Below are positions 53,546 to 61,483 of a DNA stretch of 64,000 nucleotides, piece by piece. Position numbers and translations under genes: made by a program. Origin of the DNA: Amphritea atlantica (GTDB lineage Bacteria > Pseudomonadota > Gammaproteobacteria > Pseudomonadales > Balneatricaceae); NCBI GenBank assembly GCA_024397875.1, contig CP073344.1, positions 3,401,001 through 3,465,000 of the forward strand, written 5' to 3'. The notes beneath the pieces are model-generated. The model saw nothing but the letters and a program-made list of their open reading frames with translations, was not told the origin of the DNA and ran no database searches. Position 1 is the stretch's first letter, and each line of letters begins with the position of its first letter.

Positions 53546-53725
53546 CTACTCATTACTCATCAGTAACTCATGTCCCACCACTTCATCGATAACAGCATAA
53601 GGGATGCGATACTCTTTCTCCTCATATTTAACCAATGCGTAGTCATAACACATTTTCAGAATAATACAGTTGGCCACCTGGCCATCCTTAATGACACGTA
53701 TAATATTGCGATTATGAAGCAGCAT
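53546..53725 (-). CDS. Small conserved-looking protein of unknown function
   Basis: A 59-residue frame from ATG 53725 (MLLHNRNIIRVIKDGQVANC, after AAAGG) to ELLMSNE. The pattern of short beta strands (QVANCIILKMCYDYALVKYE, YRIPYAVIDEVVG) suggests a small barrel. Not recognised. Intergenic DNA on both sides (53294-53545 and 53726-54106) shows nothing else I can support. Confidence 0.5.
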   Translation of the reverse strand: MLLHNRNIIRVIKDGQVANCIILKMCYDYALVKYEEKEYRIPYAVIDEVVGHELLMSNE

Positions 53726-54106
53726 ACCCAAACCTTTCAGTCACTCAAGCCAGCCCGTTACCTTATAAACAAAAAACATACCGCGCAAGCGTTCTGCTCA
53801 TTACGCTACATACGGCAATAACGAATAAATCGTTTATTGACAATACGACACGCTCATAATGATTGAAATGATGCATCCACTAATGCAGCCCAATCAATAA
53901 TGAACGATTACAATCAAAAACATCTGACCAACTTCCTACCTAAGTAAGATTATTATTTGCAATCAAACACTTACACAAAAAGGAACAGTTCATGCATTCT
54001 ATACCAGGCTATCAATGCTGAACGTAAATAACGCATAGCGGTTTTTGCATTCAAAAATATATTGCACCTTTTCACAATAAAAATAATTTTTTAAAGGAGA
54101 GACTCT

Positions 54107-55177
54107 ATGTCTGATCAGAACACTCCATATCTGAAAAACACCTGGTACGTCGCTGCACTTTCAACTGAACTTGATAAAGATTTGCTATCCCGTGTATTAC
54201 TGGATACAAAAATTGTTTTCTATCGCAAAGAGGATGGGACTCCGGTAGCACTACTTGATCGATGCCCGCACCGTTTTGCCCCACTGAGTATGGGTAAACA
54301 ATGTGGCAATGATGTTGTATGTCCATACCATGGCCTGGCGTTCAACTCAGAAGGAAACTGCACCAGCAACCCCCATGGCAATAAGCGCATCCCCACCAAA
54401 GCTAAAGTCCCATCATTCCCCCTGATGGAAAAACATGGGTTTATCTGGATATGGATGGGTGATGAAGTTGCGGACGAAAATCAGCTCCCTGATTACACGA
54501 CACTGGACACAGGTCACGACAATGCAATCGCTTACACCTACATGAAATGGCCCTGTCATTACGAACTCATTATCGATAATGTCATGGATCTGAGCCATGT
54601 AGATCACCTACACGGAGAGATCATCACTACCCGTGGCCAACTTTCTCCACAGATACCTAAACTGGAAGAGAATGCCGGCCAGCTTGCAGCCTCATGGGAG
54701 TGGAAACAGACGCCACCCATGCTGATTTTTAACGATTTTTTACCGGAGCCAGGCAAAGAAGCTTCCCATCGGGTAACGGTGACCTGGGCAAAACCGGCCA
54801 ATATTCAATTATCGATCGGTTGTAGTCAGGGAAACCAGCCGATCACTTTTGAAAGCGAAGAGTCGGTCTCACAGTACGATCTCCACGTCTGTACCCCCGA
54901 GAGCGAAAACTCGACCCACTACTTTTTTGTCACCCGACGCAATCATCATGTCGAGGATGCCGAATATAATCAGATCAAAATCCAGAATATGCATGCCGCA
55001 TTTGAGTTAGAGGATGGTCCGATACTGAATGCGGTTGAAGAAGCAATGGAGACTCCGGATTTTCTCAGCCTCGATCCGGTTCTGATCAGTAGCGATGCAG
55101 CCCCTGTCCGGGTTCGCAGAACCCTGAAAGCACTGATTGAAGAGGAGCATAAAACTAAACTGACTCTGGCCTCATAG
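54107..55177 (+). CDS. Rieske aromatic O-demethylase/hydroxylase oxygenase (VanA-like)
   Basis: 356 residues. The Rieske [2Fe-2S] motif is CPHRFAPL (C53, H55) with VVCPYHGLAF (C72, H75). The mononuclear iron region reads DNVMDLSHVDHLHG (N158, D161, H164, H169). This is the VanA-type single-component oxygenase, which demethylates vanillate or hydroxylates related aromatics using electrons from a VanB-type reductase. That reductase is encoded at 57224-58186, on the opposite strand beyond the activator gene. Strong ribosome site AAAGGAGAG. A terminator follows. Confidence 0.92.
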   Translation: MSDQNTPYLKNTWYVAALSTELDKDLLSRVLLDTKIVFYRKEDGTPVALLDRCPHRFAPLSMGKQCGNDVVCPYHGLAFNSEGNCTSNPHGNKRIPTKAKVPSFPLMEKHGFIWIWMGDEVADENQLPDYTTLDTGHDNAIAYTYMKWPCHYELIIDNVMDLSHVDHLHGEIITTRGQLSPQIPKLEENAGQLAASWEWKQTPPMLIFNDFLPEPGKEASHRVTVTWAKPANIQLSIGCSQGNQPITFESEESVSQYDLHVCTPESENSTHYFFVTRRNHHVEDAEYNQIKIQNMHAAFELEDGPILNAVEEAMETPDFLSLDPVLISSDAAPVRVRRTLKALIEEEHKTKLTLAS

Positions 55178-55201
55178 CCATTATTGCACTGTTCACTAAC
55201 T

Positions 55202-55229
55202 GGCTTTAATGTGAGTTAAAGCCCGTTTT
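55202..55229 (+). terminator. Terminator after the VanA-like gene
   Basis: GGCTTTAA pairs with TTAAAGCC around TGTGAG and is followed by CGTTTT. Confidence 0.75.
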
Positions 55230-55450
55230 AATATCACATCTCCTGTCTGAGATCTGAATATCTGCGCCCGCTATATTATCGCTGTAAACAGCTCCAAGAC
55301 TCTGTGAGCACTTATCACTCAACCAGTTTCCACTCTGCTGCATCTCATTCAACCCCTCTTTACCGGAGAATTAGCTATTTGATTGATATCATGCAATAAC
55401 AATAATGTTGAATCGCTTTGATTGAAGATCATCAGCTCATCGGAAGCACT

Positions 55451-57160
55451 ATGTCCAGAAAACAGAAAAGATCCGCGGCACGCCATACAGCGGCAAAGAA
55501 GCTTACTGAACACTTACGGCTCTCTCCCGATAGTGGGCATATCACCCTGTTTAACCAGCGCATGCTACTCATGCATGGCTTTTCCCTCTCCGAATTGAGA
55601 AAAGAGATCATAGAAAGACTGGGGATGACCACAGCCAGATCAGTCTTCACGCGACTGGGCTATCAACAGGGGATCGAAGATTACAACCGTGTCAGAGCAC
55701 TGTATGGCGATGACCCCTATCTGAATGTAACGCTTGGTCCCGCTTTGAGGGGGCTTGAGGGTTATGTTGTCAGTGATGCGATGGAGATCCATATTGATCA
55801 GGAGAAAGGGGAATTCTACGGCGACTTCACCTGGTTAAATTCCTGGGAAGCCCGATCTCATATTGATCAGTTCGAATCAAGCGCTGTATCGGCCTGCTGG
55901 ATGAACGTGGGTTATGCCTCAGCTTATGCCACCGGTATCTTCGGTAAACCTGTACTGGCCAGAGAAACCGAATGTATCGCCATGGGTCACTCGCATTGCC
56001 GGGCTATTATGAAGCCTTTAGATGAGTGGGAGGATACATTCGAGGATCTGGCGTTCTTTCAGGTAGAAGATTTTGTAGATCCACCAATCACCAACCGCAG
56101 CGGTACCCAAAAAAGCAAAACCCATATTCCCTTTACACCTCCGGTGGAAGATAAAGAACTGGTGGGTGCCTCTGCCGCATTTAACTCAGTAATCTACCTG
56201 TTGAAACGGGTTGCTCAGACAGAAACAACCGTGCTATTTCTGGGTGAAAGTGGTGTCGGTAAAGAGCGTTTTTCCCGTGCTCTGCACGCAATTGGCCCCA
56301 GATCCCAGCAGCCGTTCATATCAATTAACTGTGCCGCTATTCCCGATAATCTGATCGAATCAGAACTGTTCGGCGTTGAAAAAGGAGCCTTTACCGGCGC
56401 AACTGCATCTCGCCCCGGACGCTTTGAACGAGCCAATGGTGGCACTCTGTTCCTGGATGAAATTGGTAGTTTGCCGTTTCATGCCCAAGGCAAATTATTA
56501 CGGGTTTTACAGGAAAGAGAAATTGAAAGAATCGGAGGCACTGAAACAAAACATATTGATGTACGCGTCGTCACTGCAACTAATGAAGACCTCCGTCAGG
56601 CTGTCAAAGAGGGGAGTTTCAGGGCCGATTTGTACTACCGCCTGAATGTTTTTCCTGTGCGTATTCCACCGCTAAGAGACAGGAGAGATGATATTCCGTT
56701 ATTGCTCAATGTGTTCGTTGCCCGCTTTACTCAGCGAAGTAACAAATCGATCAGGGGAATCACTCAACAGGCACTGGATGCTCTGTGGCACTATGACTGG
56801 CCCGGCAATGTCAGAGAGCTGGAGAACTTTATAGAACGAGCAGTTATTCTGGCCAATGATAATGAGCCAATCGATATCCACCATCTGTTTACCTCAGAGG
56901 AGCTGCCTGACCTTAGAATCCAGCCACTTCAGCAGGATAAGCCCAATAGTGAGCAACCCATTGAGGGTGCTGATAATACCAATGAATTAGTCAATAAGCT
57001 CCTCGATCAGGGGGAGACATTTGCCGATATAGAACAGGCTATTATCGACGCCGCTCTGATTCGACATAATGGCAAAGTCACTGCTGCAGCAAAACAACTG
57101 GGAATTGGCAGGGGTAAAATGCAATACCGGATGGCAAGAAACAAACAGAGCGATAGCTAG
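55451..57160 (+). CDS. XylR/DmpR-type sigma54 activator
   Basis: I start at MSRKQKRSAARHTAAKKLTE (ATG 55451), giving 569 residues. The N-terminal 200 residues are the XylR_N/V4R aromatic-sensing part (YGDFTWLNSWEARSHIDQFE, AYATGIFGKPVLARETECIA, then MGHSHCRAI). The AAA+ core has Walker A GESGVGKE (about 264-271), the sigma54 loop GAFTGA (about 312-317) and Walker B GGTLFLDEIGSLP. A Fis-type helix-turn-helix ends the protein (KVTAAAKQLGIGRGKMQYRM). It lies between the oxygenase and reductase genes and probably activates them on binding an aromatic inducer. Confidence 0.94.
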   Translation: MSRKQKRSAARHTAAKKLTEHLRLSPDSGHITLFNQRMLLMHGFSLSELRKEIIERLGMTTARSVFTRLGYQQGIEDYNRVRALYGDDPYLNVTLGPALRGLEGYVVSDAMEIHIDQEKGEFYGDFTWLNSWEARSHIDQFESSAVSACWMNVGYASAYATGIFGKPVLARETECIAMGHSHCRAIMKPLDEWEDTFEDLAFFQVEDFVDPPITNRSGTQKSKTHIPFTPPVEDKELVGASAAFNSVIYLLKRVAQTETTVLFLGESGVGKERFSRALHAIGPRSQQPFISINCAAIPDNLIESELFGVEKGAFTGATASRPGRFERANGGTLFLDEIGSLPFHAQGKLLRVLQEREIERIGGTETKHIDVRVVTATNEDLRQAVKEGSFRADLYYRLNVFPVRIPPLRDRRDDIPLLLNVFVARFTQRSNKSIRGITQQALDALWHYDWPGNVRELENFIERAVILANDNEPIDIHHLFTSEELPDLRIQPLQQDKPNSEQPIEGADNTNELVNKLLDQGETFADIEQAIIDAALIRHNGKVTAAAKQLGIGRGKMQYRMARNKQSDS

Positions 57161-57223
57161 TACCGCCCGGTTTTCTGGTATTTAAGGAAAGCTATCTTTC
57201 CGTTCAGGTATCCAATCGAGAGC

Positions 57224-58186
57224 CTACAGATCTAACACCAGTCGGGGCGACCTGGATCGTGAGCAACAGGGCAAAAACTGATCATTCTTGCTGCGTTCCT
57301 CATCATTGAAATACAGATCCCGATGATCCGGAACCCCCTCCAATATACGGGTAATACAGGTACCACAAACTCCCTGCTCACAGGAATAATCAAGCTCTAT
57401 ACCGGCATCGGCCAATGCTTCTAAAGCCGTTTGCTCTTCGGCAACATGGATAACTTTTCCGGAGCTTGATAGTAAAATATCGAACGCTTCACCCGAAGCT
57501 GAAGCCGGATCCGCGCCAAAATGTTCAAAGTGAATCTGCTCTGAAGGCAGACCATACTGTTCAGCGGTAGAAGCAACGAAGTCAATAAACCCTTTTGGCC
57601 CACAGACGTAGATATGAGCATGCCGTTCTAATGTTTCAAATATGGCATGGATATCGAGTTTCTGATCTTTGTTACTATCATCAAAGTGAAACACCACCCG
57701 ATCAGCAAACTGACTATCACGCATTCGCCCGGTAAACGCCGCGGCTGATTCAGCCCGGGCACAATAGTGTAATTTGAACTCAGACCCGGCAATCGAGAGC
57801 CGCTCAGCCATACATAATATAGGGGTTATGCCGATACCGCCGGCAAACAGAACACTGTTATGAGCTTCATGAGCCAGCTCAAAATGATTTTTAGGGGCAC
57901 TGATCCTGAGGATCGAGCCAACCTCTACTTCATCATGGATAGCAATAGATCCCCCACGCGATTGCGGATCACGCAATACCGCGATCTGATAGAAATGACT
58001 CTCAGAAGGCTCATTACACAGGGAGTACTGACGAATCAGTCCCGGTTTTATTTCAACATCGATATGTGAACCGGCACTGAAAGACGGCAGAGCTTCATCA
58101 TCCAGACTGATCAGCTTGAATGAGTAGATATTATCCGCTTCCAATATTTTGGCAGCGACCTTTACAGAGATCATTGTCTCAGCCAT
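57224..58186 (-). CDS. VanB/PDR-type flavin, 2Fe-2S reductase
   Basis: 320 residues. The order is FMN-binding domain (SAGSHIDVEIKPGLIRQYSL), NAD-binding domain (FAGGIGITPILCMAE, YVCGPKGFIDFV) and a C-terminal plant-type ferredoxin (YSCEQGVCGTCITRILEG with C-x4-C-x2-C, then LPCCSRSR). This is the class IA reductase that delivers electrons from NADH to VanA-type oxygenases. It is on the strand opposite to the oxygenase, convergent with the activator gene, separated by 63 bp. Confidence 0.94.
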   Translation of the reverse strand: MAETMISVKVAAKILEADNIYSFKLISLDDEALPSFSAGSHIDVEIKPGLIRQYSLCNEPSESHFYQIAVLRDPQSRGGSIAIHDEVEVGSILRISAPKNHFELAHEAHNSVLFAGGIGITPILCMAERLSIAGSEFKLHYCARAESAAAFTGRMRDSQFADRVVFHFDDSNKDQKLDIHAIFETLERHAHIYVCGPKGFIDFVASTAEQYGLPSEQIHFEHFGADPASASGEAFDILLSSSGKVIHVAEEQTALEALADAGIELDYSCEQGVCGTCITRILEGVPDHRDLYFNDEERSKNDQFLPCCSRSRSPRLVLDL

Positions 58187-58290
58187 TTTTCACCCCATAG
58201 ATTAATGACGTCCTGCGTCCGGTGACACAAACCCGTCTGAACTGATATCGCTTTGATTCACCCCTCTAAAAAATACCATCCCTGGCAAAA

Positions 58291-58320
58291 GAGTGCTCAA
58301 GCTGAGTGCTGATAAGCACT
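58291..58320. promoter_or_regulatory. Possible activator-binding palindrome
   Basis: AGTGCT-GATA-AGCACT (58305-58320) is a perfect inverted repeat, preceded by another GAGTGCT at 58291. It lies about 120 bp upstream of the reductase ATG, a normal distance for an enhancer-type site. The link to the neighbouring activator is inference. Confidence 0.5.
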
Positions 58321-58459
58321 AAGGGAATCATAAATTGTGATGGCAGACCTTGCCGGATTGCACCCGAACGGATACAGCAAAGTACATGTGTCTGAGAGCG
58401 TTGTAGCGGCTAATGAGCCAAACCCTCTTTCCAACTACCACTCTATTTTGACTGTAAAG

Positions 58460-58485
58460 AAGCGGAGCTATCCAGAGCCCCGCTT
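58460..58485 (-). terminator. Terminator after the DUF1329 gene
   Basis: On the minus strand AAGCGGGGCT and AGCTCCGCTT form a 10-bp stem (one G-T pair) with a 6-base loop, followed by CTTTACAG. It is 15 bp past the DUF1329 stop. Confidence 0.68.
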
Positions 58486-58499
58486 AGTGGACCAGGTTC

Positions 58500-59810
58500 T
58501 TACCGACCGGAAGCTCGCAGGTTCTGCACGGTCATCTTGCTCTCGGGTGTTAGCTCAGGATCAATGATTCCTTTAAACTGCCCCGTAGTGCAGTGTTGCG
58601 CCTGCATATCAATCATCGTAAAGGAGTCATCAATCGAGACACCACTACCCTTGTTCTGCGGCAGGTGATGATCCGGATGCGCCTGACCAATACTAAAGCT
58701 CTTCCAGATTGACCCATTTCTGTCGTAGGTTACCGTACGTGGAATGGTAAATGTCTGCGCATCAATGAAGTGCTGACGTTTACTGATCGGATGGTTGGGA
58801 TCAAGTGGTTCGCCTTCAAGCTGATACACTTTACGCAGCTGCCAGGTCACATTCTGGAAGCAGCCCCCCTTACCGCCAAACGAAATCATCTGATAGCCAT
58901 CATCGTCCTGATGAATGTCAGCATCCAGTGGCATATCGTTGTGGTTATACATCGGCAGCAACATGTTGCGGGTACCTTTATAAGTCCACTTGTTATCCGA
59001 GATACGGCCGTTATACCCCTCGAAGTCTTCAATCATGATATCCGAGCCCAGGAAGGCATCGGTTACCTGGCCGGTTGACAGACGACGAACGCGACGCTGA
59101 AAGCCGAGATAGAGGTAGGCGTTATCACGCTTAAGGTCATCCTCAAAGCGCTGAATCAGTAGCTGAGTGTTTTTCACATCAAACGGTTCGAGCACCTGAA
59201 GATAGGTTGCCCGGAACAGATTTGATGGGTTTGGCGTGATCGCCGGAGCCGGCTCCTGCTGGGTACGGTGGGTGAAGTTCAGGAAGTTAAAGTTAAACTT
59301 CAGCGTCCGCTCAGCCTTGCCGCTGTTCATATCCCTGAAGGTCCAGTAAAACGGCCAGATCGCCGCTGAATCGCCCCAGTTGTAGCCATACTTGAAGTTC
59401 CACGCAAGCTTTTCACCCGCACGAGGATCATCCATGGATGGCTCCTGAGGGAACGGGCGGCCAGCCACCGAACCGCTGATTTCACCGACCTTATCGCCCA
59501 GCCTGACATCGTTCATATACTTGCGGGTCGCTTCGACATAACTGTTATTCAGATCGAATGAGCTGGTCGCTCCCACTTTTATTTCGGTATCTCCGGATTT
59601 GATAAAATCATACATCGCCGGATCAACAATCTCTTTAAACTGATCGACATTACCCTGATTGATGATCATCCCTGCGCTCAAGCCCTGGTGGGTTGGCACA
59701 CCATTCTTGTAGGGGTTAAATGTATTTTGCACATCCTGCTCAGTCGCAGCCATTGCTGAAGCAGACACAGCCGTCGTCAGCGCCAGAGAGATAAAGGTTT
59801 TATTAAACAT
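58500..59810 (-). CDS. DUF1329 periplasmic protein
   Basis: 436 residues with a Sec signal peptide (FISLALTTAVSASAMA). The mature part matches the DUF1329 family, LolA/LppX-like lipid- or sterol-binding folds: FKYGYNWGDSAAIWPFYWTF, VRRLSTGQVTDAFLGSDIMI, EDFEGYNGRISDNKWTYKGT. It is co-oriented with a DUF1302 protein and an RND transporter, a trio that recurs beside aromatic, steroid and hydrophobic-compound degradation genes. It probably handles a hydrophobic ligand in the periplasm. Confidence 0.92.
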   Translation of the reverse strand: MFNKTFISLALTTAVSASAMAATEQDVQNTFNPYKNGVPTHQGLSAGMIINQGNVDQFKEIVDPAMYDFIKSGDTEIKVGATSSFDLNNSYVEATRKYMNDVRLGDKVGEISGSVAGRPFPQEPSMDDPRAGEKLAWNFKYGYNWGDSAAIWPFYWTFRDMNSGKAERTLKFNFNFLNFTHRTQQEPAPAITPNPSNLFRATYLQVLEPFDVKNTQLLIQRFEDDLKRDNAYLYLGFQRRVRRLSTGQVTDAFLGSDIMIEDFEGYNGRISDNKWTYKGTRNMLLPMYNHNDMPLDADIHQDDDGYQMISFGGKGGCFQNVTWQLRKVYQLEGEPLDPNHPISKRQHFIDAQTFTIPRTVTYDRNGSIWKSFSIGQAHPDHHLPQNKGSGVSIDDSFTMIDMQAQHCTTGQFKGIIDPELTPESKMTVQNLRASGR

Positions 59811-59840
59811 AATGACTTACCTTCTTATCGTTATTTTTGT

Positions 59841-61457
59841 TTAGAAGCTGTAACGGAGTGTCAGCTGAAATTCATCTTCCTGATTGGCAACACCAATCGG
59901 ACCATTGAGGAAACGCGCCAGAGGCTCTGTCTGGCCACCCGCTGCGGCTCCGCCTGCTACAGACCATGGGAAGGTTTTCTTGCCACCCTCTTTAATATTG
60001 AAGGCCGCATTAATCTTCCAGTTATCATTGATCAGATAGTCAATACTGGGGGCAATTGCTGTGGCTTCAGCCGCGAAGTCATGGGCAATAATGATCTGCG
60101 GGCTGAGACGGTTATTCATATAAAAACCCTTGAATAACAGCGTTGCTATCCAGTTATCCTTCTTGTTGGGCATATCTCTTTCGTGATCCAATATATGTTC
60201 ACCGAACAACTGAGTGGATAACAGGAACGCACTACTGGTTCCAAGTGCAGGGATGATGATGTTTTTATCAAAACCGACCACATAGCGCAGCATATCGGTT
60301 TCCTTGTAACCATCGGTATCGCGGGCTAACTCTTCGCCCTCGGTGTAGGCCACCTCAAGTCGCCAAACCGCATCCTGATCCATCGAATAATAATCGATCG
60401 AACCACCCAGCAGGTTGACCTCAGGGAAGTGGATATCAAACAAGCCGAAGTTGCTGCCCGGTCCACCTAAGGCATGGATTGAAGGCAACTGTTGACGATA
60501 GTGCAGTGCGTTCAGGGAGAAGGTGGTATCACCATAAACACCCTCCCACTTGGCACCAAACTGACTGTTTCTCAGCGACCAGTCATAGTCAACCACATCA
60601 TTGATAACGTAAGGTCCACCACCATTAATGCGCGAAGCAAAGAAACAACCACCATCAAGAATGGCGTAGGGCTGACCACAGGTGCCTAAATTACTCGGAC
60701 GGAATTTATCGATATTCCACACCAGCGAGAAGTTGGAATCATCAAACACCTGATCCGGTCCCATCCGCCACTCAGCGGTGAGCATCCACTGGGGAATACG
60801 AATATCTTCCAGCTCGTCATAGATATTATGGCGGGAATAATCCACCGGATTAATGACATCCAGGACACGGAACAGATCGGTCTTACCCCAGACAACCTGT
60901 TGCTTACCAAAACTCAGATTCAGAATGGTACCGCTGTCCAGCTGCTTATCGGCACTGATATAAAACTCGCGAATAAAGTCCAGCTGATCATTAAAATCAG
61001 GATAACGGGCATCATCTTCCGACTGATCCATATAGCCATCAAGGTTGTTACACAGCTGTGGATCATTGTCACACGGGAATGGCGTTCCGGGCGCCAGAAT
61101 CGCGGTTGAGGTGTCCTGACCATGCCAGTTTTCACCCAGATAGTTTGCCTGAGCATCTTTACTGAACTCGTCACTGTTGAGATCGTAAACACCATCATAG
61201 GTGGCGCGCAGCGTACCGTTGATTGAAACATTGTCCCAGCTATCGGTTTCCAGCTGTTTGGAAAACTCTGCCTGAGCGGTATTGCGGAACTTAGACAGGC
61301 CTACGCCATCGCGGACATAGGTCGCATTTTCCACGAAGCCTGCCCATTCAGTATCAGCCGCAACCGCTGTTGTACTGAACCCCAGCGACATGGCGGTGAC
61401 TCCCATAGCCACGCCGGCAGCCACCTTATTCATCGTCATTATTATTGTTTTCGACAT
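59841..61457 (-). CDS. DUF1302 outer-membrane beta-barrel-like protein
   Basis: 538 residues with a signal peptide (AAGVAMGVTAMSLGFSTTAV). It is rich in alternating strands and aromatic residues, with LDSGTILNLSFGKQQVVWGK and DLFRVLDVINPVDYSRHNIY, the DUF1302 signature, and a terminal Phe (EFQLTLRYSF) as in outer-membrane barrels. It lies 30 bp before the DUF1329 gene and 26 bp after the RND gene, so all three form one operon. Probably a channel for a hydrophobic compound. Confidence 0.92.
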   Translation of the reverse strand: MSKTIIMTMNKVAAGVAMGVTAMSLGFSTTAVAADTEWAGFVENATYVRDGVGLSKFRNTAQAEFSKQLETDSWDNVSINGTLRATYDGVYDLNSDEFSKDAQANYLGENWHGQDTSTAILAPGTPFPCDNDPQLCNNLDGYMDQSEDDARYPDFNDQLDFIREFYISADKQLDSGTILNLSFGKQQVVWGKTDLFRVLDVINPVDYSRHNIYDELEDIRIPQWMLTAEWRMGPDQVFDDSNFSLVWNIDKFRPSNLGTCGQPYAILDGGCFFASRINGGGPYVINDVVDYDWSLRNSQFGAKWEGVYGDTTFSLNALHYRQQLPSIHALGGPGSNFGLFDIHFPEVNLLGGSIDYYSMDQDAVWRLEVAYTEGEELARDTDGYKETDMLRYVVGFDKNIIIPALGTSSAFLLSTQLFGEHILDHERDMPNKKDNWIATLLFKGFYMNNRLSPQIIIAHDFAAEATAIAPSIDYLINDNWKINAAFNIKEGGKKTFPWSVAGGAAAGGQTEPLARFLNGPIGVANQEDEFQLTLRYSF

Positions 61458-61483
61458 TTTTAACCCCTTTCAGGTATTGGTTT

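Larger units (their letters stand above)
58187..58499. other. Upstream region of the VanB-like gene
   Basis: 313 bp with no supported gene. A plus-strand frame at 58337-58567 looks like a shadow. It holds the AGTGCT palindrome at 58305-58320 and the DUF1329 terminator at 58460-58485. I found no convincing -24/-12 sigma54 site here. Confidence 0.45.

Noticed and set aside
58187..58260. Possible sigma54 site (GG-N10-GC) before the VanB-like gene
   Set aside because: Only the GG and GC match; the surrounding -24 and -12 bases are wrong, so it is within chance.
58337..58567. 76-residue plus-strand frame upstream of the VanB-like gene
   Set aside because: It runs through a terminator hairpin into the antisense of DUF1329 and has no recognisable features.
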